DNA from: Cheilinus undulatus
Taxonomy: Eukaryota > Chordata > Actinopteri > Labriformes > Labridae
Assembly (NCBI RefSeq): GCF_018320785.1
Contig: NC_054867.1
Coordinates: 25,609,855-25,673,854, forward strand
DNA: 64,000 nucleotides
Reading direction: 5' to 3'
This document shows positions 35,601 to 43,745 of the stretch, piece by piece. Position 1 is the stretch's first letter. The number at the start of each line of letters is the position of its first letter. The translations under genes and the position numbers were made by a program. The notes under the pieces are model-generated. The model was not told the DNA's origin. It searched no databases and worked only from the letters and a program-made list of their open reading frames with translations.

Positions 35601-38600
35601 AAAAAATTGGCAGAAAACAGGGTTTATTGTTTTTAAAGTGATATTGTGATACATTTCTAAAGCTGTTTAGATATCAACATGCTCTGTCTCCTTTCCATCC
35701 TCTCAGGGTGTCTGTATTCTTTGAGGAGGTGGCCTCTCAGACTGGTATCGGAGTTCAGATGCAGCATCTGCTCTACCTGGGTCACGACCTCCCTCTGGAA
35801 GGCAATATGAAGGTGGTCAACCTCCCGAGTACTTCACGAGCCCAGCCTCTGATTCTGCTCAGCTTTGGGCCTGAAGCAAACCCCAGTCTGCCCTTCAGAG
35901 AACGTAAGACAGTCAAAGACATGAATACCTTTGATATGTTTCTGTGAAGTCCTCAGGATATCTCGTCTTTGTTCTTTGCTTTTCCTGAGGGAGGCATGAA
36001 AGACTTTTGATAGAGGTGTAGTCTGGTATTAGACTGTCTCAAAAGAAATATCTTTGTGAGTCTGATTCTTTTATGCAATTCTGTTGATAGATGATTCTGT
36101 AAAACTCCCACTGTTTACTAAACTCTTTTATTTGTGGATTGTGTTTATTTTTTCTCTGCAGCAGAGACTCCAGTCATCCCATCCAAGTTTGATGTTGTGG
36201 CAGACTACAACTTCTCCAAGGTGCTGCAATGATGCTGATGTTTGCTTAATTTGTATTTTATGCATCCAGCACAATTTAAATTCCTCTTCTCTGTAGGTAA
36301 TAGTGGGAATAGTTCACCAGTACCTCAGGATTGTACAGCTTCTGCATTCACACCGAGATCTGCTACTACAGGGATACTACAGCTACATGTGAGACTCATA
36401 CTGTATTAACCAAGGATCATTTGTCTTACTGCACAGAGTAATGTGTCTATAGGTAATGATCTGTGTCAAATGTTTTCCCTGCATGCACTCCTCTCACACA
36501 CTCCTCTTGTCCCTCAGGATGAGGTTACGCAGGGAGTGTGGAGAAGCGATGAACAGTATTGCGATGATTACCGTTAGACTGCAGTCTTGCCTCAACATGG
36601 AGCACAGGCTTCACACACTGTGAGTTTATTTACCGTGACAGGTGAATTGCACAGTTAGATGTTTCTTTTATGAAATACCTTATGATATGTACCAGGTTAA
36701 AAAATTGAGCTGTATTTCTTTTTAATGATGTGTTATGGATTTTACCCCTTGTATGATTGCCTCAGCTTATGAAAAATGGTCTTTCTGGTGACTTTATTCA
36801 CTTGTATCCCTGTCTCTACTCCTATATATGTTGCGATTTCCTTTCTCAGAGGTCATCACACTTCAGAAAACCAAGGGTCAGGTGATGGCAATCAAAGGCT
36901 TCAGATGGTGAGTGACCATGCCAGGATGAAGCAGCACAGAAGAAAAATTGGCTAAGAATTGTGTCAGGATTTTGACTTTTTCTGTATTGTGGCATTTTTT
37001 TTAGTACAATTTGAAATAGTGAAGGAGTTCTGAATAAACTAATGAAACATAACTGGCTTAGAAACCATGAGCGGTGACTTGAGATTTGTTGAACAAGGTT
37101 TTAGTGTGCATGTCTTTCTTCTCTGCAGGTTCACCAGCATCTTCCTATATACACCACCGGCATCCAGGAGTTTCAGTACCGACTCGACCATCTGCATATA
37201 GAGCATGCTAAACTGGCAGAGACACTGGCCAGTGACAAGAGGTAAACTGGAATTCAAGCTTCATATCAGCCTCGTGGCTATGTGGTGTTTGACCTCTGAC
37301 ATCTTATCTTTCACAGCTGCCAAAAGATGGAGATGCTGCTGCAGAAAATAACAGCAATCCATCAGCACTATCGTAAAGACAGAATAAGTGGCAGTATGTA
37401 TTTTTCCCATCATATTGTGCGATTATAAATCTTCCTGTTTATGGATTGGTTGACAGAACTATTTTCTGATTTTCACCTCAGAGCTGGCATATAATGATGA
37501 GCAAATCCACAAGTTTGAGAAGTGAGTATGGTTTTACATAGCCGCTTTCCTGCTCACCCAGTCTGTGAAGTTGTTATTCTGAGCTCTCCTGTAATCTGAT
37601 TGTCACACTTTTTTCCCAGAATCCACCTGTCATCCCACATTAAGAGAGTGAAATCTCTCTTTAGAGAGGACTGTGTGCAGAGATACAAAGAGCTTCTCGC
37701 CTCTACCAGGACGTGGAGCAGGTCAGAACAGTATTCAAGATGCCATTCAACAAACTGGGAGTCTAATTTACAAAAGGATTGTGTGGCTGTTGTGCCCACT
37801 CAGTGCTCCTCAAACTGTTGAGCAAATAGCATATCTGTTCTCCAGTGCTATTGCATGTATATCAATGAGCCATTATGCATTCATTTAGGACAAAAACACC
37901 CTTTGCATGTCAATGCGCAACACTGCATAAAACATCTTATTCACAAGCTTTTAAAACTTATAGTGAGTTGGTGGATAAATTCAAATTAGAAGAAAAAAAT
38001 CCTCTCCTGACAGATTGTAGCAATGGTAACTAACTTTTGAGTAACTCTCTATTGTGCTGTACTTTTTTAGTGTTCTACTTGAGATGCAGACTCGGCTGCA
38101 GGACTTTAGCTCTTTTTCCACGGGCTTGTTGGCGGACCTAGAGATGAGCAATCTGCGCCAAAATAAGGTCAGCATTTCACTTTCAGATCACAGATTGTTA
38201 CATAACAGATGCTAGGTGCTGTTCCTGCTCATGATGTCATTCCTGTAGCATCTCAGCAATGTGATGATGTAACGTCTTCTTTGTCATTCTCAGGCCCTGG
38301 ACAGAATTTTGTCCAGTCTGCAGTCTAGCAGAACTTCACAACAGCCTGGAGTCTCAGCCAGAGACAAAGACCAGATGGTCTCCAGGTGTGTGTCTTTGTG
38401 TGTGCTGGAGGATAGAGACAGTTTTCCTGTTGTTGTGATAACATGTCTTTCTTTGTTTCAGGATGCACCATCTGAAGGAGGAAATGGAGATTTTGGTGCG
38501 GGAACTACAGGTTAACAACAGTGTAATTGAGAGGTTAGTATCTCCCTGCTTGTACATCTCTGGCTGGTCTTGGAATATTGTGTAGTATAGTTAGGAAAAT

Positions 38601-38698
38601 TGGATCAACAGTTGTGTTTTTTCTTGTTCTATAGTTTGGGAGCAGTGAACTCTACAGCAGCTTTGGATCCAAGCTTGGCCAGACCATCTACGCTGTGA
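23575..38698 (+). CDS. ikbke: Inhibitor of NF-kB kinase subunit epsilon
   Basis: IKK-epsilon, the relative of TBK1, phosphorylates IRF3/IRF7 and NF-kB pathway proteins in cytosolic antiviral signalling. Twenty coding exons join in frame to 721 codons plus TGA (human 716): 23575-23673, 23901-24038, 26417-26546, 26622-26803, 29209-29369, 29515-29625, 29749-29928, 35707-35903, 36162-36220, 36297-36388, 36518-36619, 36850-36907, 37129-37241, 37317-37393, 37482-37521, 37620-37721, 38071-38167, 38294-38385, 38462-38533, 38635-38698. Residues 1-300 are the kinase: GQGATASVY loop, Lys42, HRD Asp138, DFG Asp160, activation-loop Ser175 in [10 protein letters not shown] (human Ser172). About 310-390 form the ubiquitin-like domain and 405-640 the helical scaffold; the last 75 residues correspond to the adaptor-binding end. 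ATSG-type loop residues and the LWSIG motif are present, so the kinase looks active. TBK1 is excluded mainly by synteny, the [14 protein letters not shown] segment and the tail. Confidence 0.96.
23901..24038 (+). CDS. ikbke: ikbke exon: catalytic lysine
   Basis: This exon has 46 codons in phase 0. [12 protein letters not shown] carries the ATP-anchoring Lys42 (codon 23925-23927). [20 protein letters not shown] follows, with the C-helix glutamate in it. Confidence 0.96.
25002..25314. mobile_element. Tc1/mariner-type MITE, 313 bp
   Basis: The left end 'cactttattgccaaaagta' and the right end 'tacttttggcaatatagtg' are inverted copies with one mismatch in the first 19 bases. Both sides are flanked by TA, the target duplication of Tc1/mariner elements. 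No transposase remnant is inside. This end sequence is widespread in teleosts. Confidence 0.93.
25638..25660. repeat. Poly-A run in ikbke intron
   Basis: About 21 consecutive A between 'gtgtaa' and 'caacttg'. There is no SINE or LINE body immediately upstream, so the origin is unclear. Confidence 0.7.
26417..26546 (+). CDS. ikbke: ikbke exon: kinase hinge
   Basis: This exon encodes [20 protein letters not shown] and [20 protein letters not shown]. The hinge VLVMEYC and the SGGSLLS helix start match IKK-epsilon. The donor is GTT G|gtgggt. Confidence 0.95.
26622..26803 (+). CDS. ikbke: ikbke exon: catalytic and activation loops
   Basis: This exon encodes [18 protein letters not shown] (catalytic Asp at 26666-26668), [18 protein letters not shown] (Mg-binding Asp at 26732-26734) and [10 protein letters not shown]. 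The Ser codon at 26777-26779 is the activating phosphorylation site equivalent to human Ser172. Confidence 0.97.
26804..29208. other. ikbke intron with a ~1-kb non-autonomous element
   Basis: No exon is seen. About 27599-28651 is an inverted-repeat element; the rest is A/T-rich. Confidence 0.75.
27599..28651. mobile_element. Non-autonomous DNA element, ~1.05 kb
   Basis: The left end 'gacgcgctcacactaggtc' and the reverse complement of the right end, 'gggcgcattcacaccaggcc', are similar. The inner parts also pair: 'taaagcccatttgacc' on the left against 'taaagcccagtacgtttgacc' read from the right. No coding frame is seen between them. No clean target duplication is visible, so the superfamily is not assigned; 'cattcacacc' ends of this kind occur on teleost hAT- or Harbinger-like elements. 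Confidence 0.7.
29209..29369 (+). CDS. ikbke: ikbke exon: kinase C-lobe ([18 protein letters not shown])
   Basis: This exon encodes [40 protein letters not shown] and [10 protein letters not shown]. It holds the conserved D-LWS-G helix of the C-lobe. The donor AC CAT|gtaagt leaves two bases. Confidence 0.96.
29515..29625 (+). CDS. ikbke: ikbke exon: kinase C-terminal part
   Basis: With the split Met this encodes [32 protein letters not shown] and QLS, aligning with the human ITTEKPAGAIAG region. The donor CA|gtatgt is acceptable. Confidence 0.94.
29749..29928 (+). CDS. ikbke: ikbke exon: kinase end to ubiquitin-like domain
   Basis: This exon encodes [19 protein letters not shown], then [17 protein letters not shown], then [27 protein letters not shown]-x-x-T-DIL marks the kinase end, and VHLFSLQQA begins the ubiquitin-like domain. 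Confidence 0.96.
30046..30276. repeat. Tc1-like element end fragment
   Basis: The block closes 'ccagggatgccaatacttt' followed by 'ttgtccatgac', the typical right end of a teleost Tc1-like or MITE family. The matching left end is not convincing. Confidence 0.45.
32081..32250 (+). mobile_element. tRNA-derived SINE
   Basis: The head is tRNA-like with an A-box region 'tagtcgagtggt' near 32088-32099 and a perfect B box GGTTCGAATCC at 32131-32141. The tail reads 'ctgtcctcccctatccaaat', 'aaaggcacaaaaaggccc' and a short AT repeat. It is not a functional tRNA gene because the body does not fold into a full cloverleaf. It is inserted inside the long-armed element, so it is younger. Confidence 0.88.
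32479..32835. repeat. Two-copy tandem duplication, period ~172 bp
   Basis: Unit 1 (from 32479) and unit 2 (from 32651) share 'aaaagtaatcaagaatg', 'agaaccagca', 'ctttgtagtcaagaatgt', 'gcatcgattta' and 'acccttta' in the same order. They differ by scattered substitutions. A third partial start follows near 32835. Confidence 0.8.
33246..33772 (-). pseudogene. Transposon ORF with cysteine-rich C-terminus, frame-broken
   Basis: Two minus-strand frames abut. Upstream (33365-33772) reads [57 protein letters not shown], and [20 protein letters not shown]. Downstream (33246-33473) reads [16 protein letters not shown] and the Cys-rich [28 protein letters not shown]. The order W-x-WG, then paired CxC and CxxxC motifs matches a protein family I recall from fish and invertebrate mobile elements, with a CXC-like zinc-binding end. 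A frame change near 33440-33480 joins the halves. The role (DNA binding) is inferred only. Confidence 0.7.
35707..35903 (+). CDS. ikbke: ikbke exon: ubiquitin-like domain
   Basis: With the split Thr this encodes [40 protein letters not shown] and [11 protein letters not shown]. The pattern VxVFxEEV...LLYxGH matches the ubiquitin-like domain that docks on the kinase C-lobe in TBK1/IKK-epsilon. The donor is GAA C|gtaaga. Confidence 0.95.
36162..36220 (+). CDS. ikbke: ikbke exon: start of scaffold helices
   Basis: This short exon encodes [20 protein letters not shown], equivalent to the human P-K-VDLQADYNTAK segment. The donor AAG|gtgctg has only GT conserved, but phases on both sides agree. 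Confidence 0.9.
36297..36388 (+). CDS. ikbke: ikbke exon: scaffold helix
   Basis: This exon encodes [20 protein letters not shown] and [10 protein letters not shown]. It starts in phase 0 after 'tgtag' and ends AT|gtgaga. Confidence 0.92.
36518..36619 (+). CDS. ikbke: ikbke exon: scaffold helix
   Basis: With the split Met this encodes [20 protein letters not shown] and [13 protein letters not shown], a long amphipathic helix. The donor is CT|gtgagt. Confidence 0.92.
36850..36907 (+). CDS. ikbke: ikbke exon: scaffold loop
   Basis: This exon encodes [19 protein letters not shown] after a split Leu. It is a Gly/Ser/Asn-rich loop poorly conserved between species and is supported by phase and by both splice sites. 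Confidence 0.85.
37129..37241 (+). CDS. ikbke: ikbke exon: scaffold helix
   Basis: This exon encodes [20 protein letters not shown] and [17 protein letters not shown], ending AG|gtaaac. Confidence 0.92.
37317..37393 (+). CDS. ikbke: ikbke exon: scaffold helix
   Basis: This exon encodes [20 protein letters not shown] and DRISG after a split Ser, ending GGC A|gtatgt. It is helical and Gln/Lys-rich, as expected for the scaffold dimerisation region. Confidence 0.9.
37482..37521 (+). CDS. ikbke: ikbke 40-bp exon ([13 protein letters not shown])
   Basis: These 40 bases encode [12 protein letters not shown] with split Lys codons at both ends. The YNEEQIHKLDK segment of the human protein, as I recall it, matches and fixes the frame. 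Confidence 0.93.
37620..37721 (+). CDS. ikbke: ikbke exon: scaffold helix
   Basis: This exon encodes [20 protein letters not shown] and [13 protein letters not shown]; compare human FSHLAKRLLQVFQEECVQKY. It ends AG|gtcaga. Confidence 0.94.
38071..38167 (+). CDS. ikbke: ikbke exon: scaffold to C-terminal region
   Basis: This exon encodes [20 protein letters not shown] and [12 protein letters not shown] after a split Ser. It ends in phase 0 at AAG|gtcagc. Confidence 0.9.
38294..38385 (+). CDS. ikbke: ikbke exon: C-terminal region
   Basis: This exon encodes [20 protein letters not shown] and [10 protein letters not shown]. It is a polar linker before the adaptor-binding helix. Confidence 0.9.
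38462..38533 (+). CDS. ikbke: ikbke exon: adaptor-binding helix
   Basis: This exon encodes [20 protein letters not shown] and VIE. It corresponds to the C-terminal coiled-coil helix that in TBK1/IKK-epsilon contacts TANK, NAP1 and SINTBAD (family knowledge). Confidence 0.92.
38635..38698 (+). CDS. ikbke: ikbke last coding exon and stop
   Basis: After a split Ser this encodes [20 protein letters not shown] and TGA at 38696-38698. The preceding IE-S-L/RLN pattern matches the human IIERLNR end. Confidence 0.9.
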
Positions 38699-39075
38699 CA
38701 AAAGTGCAGCATCATGACATTATAAACAGAGCTGTCAGCATTGATCTTGCTGCGGTTAAGGGCCAAATTAGTGCTTTTGAATTTTTAAAACACCCTTTTG
38801 AACACACCATAGTTAAGCTACCATAGTTGAGCAGCAGCTGGATACTACTCACTGTAGTGTCTTCCTGCTCTCACAGTAATGTAAAATCAGGGCTTTGCTG
38901 GGCCTTTAAATGTCACAAAATGTCATTTATTCTGTGGTTAAATTTATGCCACCAGCAGTTCCTCATTTTCTTTCTGTATAAAAGAGAGATTTTATTCAAA
39001 CAGGAAGTTAAGCACCCTTAGCTTAAGACAGTAGTTGCTAAGTAGAGTATAATAAAGAACAGGTTCTTGTGAAAA
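38699..39075 (+). other. ikbke: ikbke 3' untranslated region
   Basis: There is no open frame of note. It ends shortly after AATAAA at 39051-39056, followed by 'aggttcttgtg'. Longer forms cannot be excluded. Confidence 0.6.
39051..39056 (+). terminator. ikbke polyadenylation signal AATAAA
   Basis: This is the first canonical hexamer after the stop codon, about 350 bases downstream, with a modest GT-rich element following. Confidence 0.55.
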
Positions 39076-40195
39076 TTTCCCATAGCTCAATTGTTAACCT
39101 AAACAGGATTTTTTACATAGAGGAAGCAACAACTGGGACTCCTAAAAGAAATGTCAATGCTGCTACTAAAGGCTGACTCAGACTACAAAATTGTTTTGGT
39201 CTTTCACAGCGGCATCATGTCAGACTATGCAATGACAAGAAGAAACACAAGAAACAGTTATGGACTCTCCCCAATGTAGTTGAGGAGGACAACATGGAAT
39301 GGCTTCCTTTTAACAGAACTTGAGATATGAATGAGATAACATGCCAAGAAAATGTGTCCAGTTAACTTCCCCAATACACTCCAGCTTCACTGTATGTATA
39401 CATAAATCCCAGACATAAATGACGATGCAAAGATAAGGAGCAAATGCTCTCCTCTTGTTAGGTGTTGACTACGAGTCAGGATGTGAAACTAAAGAATGAC
39501 GCAAGAACAATTTTAACATGCTAGTCCTGTTGAATCGTGCTCTGGGGTGTCTCTGACATGTTGTCAATTATGCCCCACAACAAGCACACAATATAAGCAT
39601 TTTTTGTTCTCAATGCTTATAATGGGGATTGACATTTAATGATGAGCTGCAATGATGCAATTGGGCCAAAGTCTGGCTTAATTTGCATAGTCTTAGGGGA
39701 TCATTGAACATCAGTGATTCATTTTGTACATGCACTGCTGTATAGCTCTTTTTAGTGTTAAACACTGTAGTTCACAAGTTGGGTTTCCATCCACCAGTTT
39801 TAATGCCAATTTTCAATTGGTACACTAAAAACCTGGGAGGAAAAATGTTGCAATTAAAAAAAAAGTCTCAAAATATTTCTTAAAAGTTTTATATATTTGG
39901 AAGAATTTGAAATGTTAGCATATCGATAAAAGGAAAAACGTTTTTGCATCATAAACAATGAATATGGATAAATTAATAATGATGAACTCTCTCTGTCATT
40001 TTAGGATTAACATGAACAAGCAAGAATCCAGGGCTCTTAATAGAACCTTTGCAAGAGCGTTGTAGGCTTAGAAAAGATTACTTTAAACTGTCCATCTCTG
40101 CAGATAGATCATTTTTTATTTATTTTTCCAGAATGCATGTAGGCCTCGTCTTCTACAGTTTTTTTTTCTTTTTAACTTTTTCTACAGTATTTTTC

Positions 40196-40341
40196 TACCT
40201 TTTGCCTTTTTTAGATAGGACAGCTAAAGAGAGACAAGAGGTATGGGGAAGGGAGTGTGGGAAGACATGCATAGAACTCAGTCCTGTGACCAGTACATTG
40301 AGGACTTTTGCCTGCTGAGCCACACCTGTGCCCCACCTGTC
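40196..40341 (-). mobile_element. tRNA-derived SINE, reverse, degraded
   Basis: Read on the minus strand, the sequence has a tRNA-like head ('ggggcacaggtgtggctcag') and a tail 'ctctctttagctgtcc' then 'aaaaaggcaaaaggt'. It belongs to the same general family as the copy at 32081-32250. The head boxes are mutated. Confidence 0.6.
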
Positions 40342-40791
40342 AATTCCTAATACTAGTATCAATAATAGTAATGGCTTAGTAATAATAGTGGATTGAAACA
40401 GGCAATTTTTATTTATTTTTTCCTTTCTTGCAAAATTTCTTAAAATTCTGTAAAATTTTACAAAGCATTTAGATGGAAACCCCACTACTTTGAAGCTCTC
40501 TCATTCCTTTAAGTGATGGTTTCAGACCACACTTGTGGAGCAGCGCTGACTAATTTGAATAACAAATCTATAAGTCTGAAATGTAAAATGCAATTCTTTG
40601 CATTCATTTCATTCCCAACTCAAGACACCGCTAAGGATTATTTAAAATTATTGATATGGACAAGAAATTAGTGCTTTAAAATACAAAATAGTTTGAACAT
40701 ATGATTGACAACATAATTAATTGTGATTAACTATTGAAATTCACTGATTTATCAAGGTTTTTAAATTGTTTGACAGACCTCATTTTAACAG

Positions 40792-41100
40792 GTGGATGTA
40801 AGTTTATCTGACAAGCCTTTAACCATCCATCAGGAACACTTAAGGACATTGTGGATCCTCTTGGACCTGCTGCAGCCAGCGCTGCATGAGGAGGAAGCGA
40901 CCAAGGACAATCAATTAAATGTGAATCTTAATTTAGACATGGCTGCACAGGACTTAGGAGCAGGAAATGCTACTAATGGATTTTTATCCAGTGCATGTTT
41001 GTGCAGCGACAAAGCAGAGCAGTTCAATATAAACCACATTAATGCTTTAAGTGTTCTTGTTTTTCTAATAGGCTGCAGCAGTGATGGACTGTCAGGATAA
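40792..41100 (+). other. Unassigned open frame, ~102 codons
   Basis: The frame opens just after 'ttttaacagg' and reads VDVSLSDKPLTIHQEHL, LWILLDLLQPALHEEEATKD and then a less ordered stretch to TAA. The first 40 residues look amphipathic and protein-like. I recognise no family, and there is no clear donor. It could be a terminal exon of an unknown gene, a pseudogene or chance. Confidence 0.25.
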
Positions 41101-42739
41101 ATGCCAAGTCAGCTGCTGTGTTTATCTGAGGCTGTGTTTCTTCTTCATCTGAAAGACGGGAAAAAAGCACTGTTAAGCTGGGCGAACTTTTAAATGATTA
41201 ATTTAACAAGGCTTGATGGCATATTTGTGTTTGTACATCTGTCTGAGGAAGTTTAAGAGTCACCTGCTGTCTTTTTGATCATGGATGATTTGATGTGACT
41301 TCATATCTAAGTTGACTTGAAGTTTATCACTGTAAATAATTATTGATTGAATCATTGATTGCAGTTTGATGTCTTTTTTTCTGCCAATGTTTAACTCTCA
41401 TGACAAGTAATTTCTTTGTTTTTTATCATAGGTTCCTCTGTAAGAAAGAGGTGACAAGCTCAGGGAAAGTCAGCAGCTGCTACAATGTCTCATTTTGAAC
41501 AAAACAATATCTCAGTTCAGTGAAAGTAAGGCAAATGAACAGCATGAGATGACACTTGCTTGTTTGGTTTAGAGTGGGGAATCCCATGGGTTTTTTTATT
41601 TGTATACAAGGGGAACACAGGTGATGGGTGAAGTTAAAAAAGAATGTTTAGTGTGGTTTGAATCTGTGTTTTCTTCTGGCCATTTCCTAGATTTCTTTCA
41701 AGATCTCAGTTTCTGCCTTAAGAAATGATATTATCGTTGCTGAAGAATTATATAATAGCAAATCCTTGAAAGTGAAAGTAAAAGCCATTTAATGTCCTCT
41801 TTTCTACCTTTACAGCACAACCCCTGACAAGACCAAACACATTCCTAAAAGTGAAAAACTTCATGCATGACTTGTATGTCAACAGCAAACTCAAAGCATT
41901 ATTCAAATCACTTTAACATTAAACTTGTGTGGGTGTGTTTGGGAACTTGAAAGGTTTCAAACAGCTCTTGAAAAGAACTGAGCTGATGTGACTGAACAAA
42001 GTACAGAAGTGAAATTTTCGCACTCAGACTGTAGGAGGGGTGTTGGTGTTCTCGGGGGCTTTCTTGGTTCAGTTTGGTGACGAATTCAGCTGCTTCAGTG
42101 GTTTTTGTCGATCATATGACGTGCTGTTAGCGAATTGGAAAATCTGTTGGTGGCCTACTCAAACCAGTGTGAAATGTTTTAGTCCCATGGTCTTTCTAAA
42201 TACATTACTTAAGTACAGCCTACATGTCCATTTCACAGGTTTAGGTTTTCAGTAATTAAATTTACTACAACAAAAGTACTTACATTGCAGCTCTACCCAG
42301 CTCACAAACAAAAGAGCAACAAAGATGTGTAGCTAATGGATGGGGCCGAGCAATGTGTTGATAACATTTGTGTTATTTCGTCTGCAGGTTTAGTTAGTAT
42401 TTAAACGATAGCTCAAGTAAAATAGGAGCCTAATCCTCGTCATTATTGGCTATTATTGGTTTCTGTGTCTTGATCCAGTCTTTAGCAGCGCCCCTAAAAT
42501 ATTTCCGGGTTGATATTAGCCTTTGTTTAAGGTAGCCTACTTTTTGTATCATACTTGTCATATAAAAGATGTTTTTGTGTACATAAATGTGATGTAAAGG
42601 TCTGTTAGAAACTGTACTAAACAAAACGGTACTACAAAAAATAAACATCAACTCAGCATGACTGTAAGAGTTGTTATTCCGAATATTAGAGTTTAATCAG
42701 TCATTAACGTCGAATCAAATCCATACTATGAAGAAGGGA

Positions 42740-42925
42740 TTAGCGCGCGGCGCGCTCCCTGTCGCTTTAAAGCAGGCGCGCTCGCGACATTTAAACCCGT
42801 CTTGCGTCACTACTACACGATGTCGCGGGCGTGAGTTGAGTTTACATTCAGGGCACGGAGTGAAAACACGCACTATTACACACTCTTAACAACCAAACAC
42901 ACACGCATTAAAGGAGGACAGGATA
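42740..42925 (+). promoter_or_regulatory. rassf5: rassf5 CpG-rich promoter and 5' UTR
   Basis: A sudden CpG-dense stretch ('gcgcgcggcgcgctccc', 'caggcgcgctcgcgacat') precedes the ATG by 100-190 bases, unlike the A/T-rich surroundings. The words 'ctttaaa' and 'atttaaa' lie within it. The 5' UTR is rich in 'acac'. The start of transcription is not fixed. Confidence 0.7.
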
Positions 42926-43745
42926 ATGGCGTCTGTGAGTGTGGTGGGGCAGCACCCGGGTCCACACAGGCTGGACTCGGAACCTCAGATGCTGCTCTTC
43001 AAGCTGCCCGGCAGAAAGAAAATCACTCTACCGAGGAAGTCGTCCTGGGAGAAGATGATGTTCAGGAGAAGCTCAGGGAACAGCGGAGAGTGTGGCTCTG
43101 TCTCTACTGAAAGGGAAGCGGGAATTCAAAGCTCGACTCCGGGGCTGGAGGGGGAAACGGCGGCAAGAGAAGGGAAGATGCCCGGTGAAGGATGCGGAGC
43201 TCCGGCCGCCCCTGCTGCGCCACGTAGCTCGGACCGGGACGGAGAGGAGGGCAGCACGGACTGTGACGGGCGGACAAGCCGAGAGAGTCGAACCGGAGAC
43301 ATCAGCACTGACTGCAACAGCAACGTCAGCTGTGACTCAAACCATAACACAGGTGGTCGCAGAGGGACCTCGCTCAAGAAGTCGTGCATCACTGTCATGC
43401 CAGCAGGATCTTGTACGAACGGACACAAAGGAGCGCACCGGCACAGAGACGCTCCACTCGGGAGACGGGACAGCGGATACCAGAGCATCTTATCCGGTGA
43501 GCTAGCACAAGAAGAGAGGAGCAGTCTCCCGCTGGAGAGGGTCACACAGGGCAAGACTGGGGTCGTCAGGCTGGCCCGTGCAGAGCCTCACCGAAGGGAG
43601 GCCTGGTCCATCTTCCCCCAGGGTTTGGACCCCAGAGTGGGGACGGAGAGAGGAGAGGGGCACCAGTTCGAGGCTAAGCCTGTTACACAGGACTGGTGTG
43701 ACGCCTGTAGCCGACAGATTACTGCACAGGCTCTCAAGTGTCAAA
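42926..43745 (+). CDS. rassf5: Ras association domain family member 5, long-form exon 1
   Basis: RASSF5 (NORE1/RAPL) is a Ras and Rap1 effector that binds MST kinases through its SARAH domain and controls lymphocyte adhesion and growth arrest. Only exon 1 is in the window: ATG at 42926 and 273 codons plus one base, ending TGT CAA A|gtaagt. The first 60 residues are basic (LPGRKKITLPRKSSWEKMM). A long Ser/Gly/Asp-rich disordered stretch follows. The exon closes with SIFPQGLDPRVGTERGEGHQ and WCDACSRQITAQALKC. The last part matches the human SIFEQPQDPRVPAERGEGH and the first half of the zinc-binding C1 domain (CxxC then C after ten residues). The rest of C1, the RA and the SARAH domains must lie beyond 64000. 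The N-terminal region is much longer than the human one. Confidence 0.9.

Larger units (their letters stand above)
29929..35706. other. Largest ikbke intron (5.8 kb), transposon-filled
   Basis: No exon is seen. A Tc1-like end fragment lies near 30046-30276. Short repeat pieces follow to 31200. The long-armed element occupies about 31565-34573 and includes a SINE and a tandem duplication. Confidence 0.85.
39076..42700. other. Intergenic, ikbke to rassf5
   Basis: No assigned gene is seen. It holds a reverse SINE copy at 40196-40341 and an unexplained plus-strand open frame at 40792-41100. After 42700 the sequence turns CpG-rich. Confidence 0.7.

Noticed and set aside
43092..43505. 137-codon frame overlapping RASSF5 exon 1
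   Set aside because: It is a shadow of the RASSF5 coding frame in GC-rich sequence.
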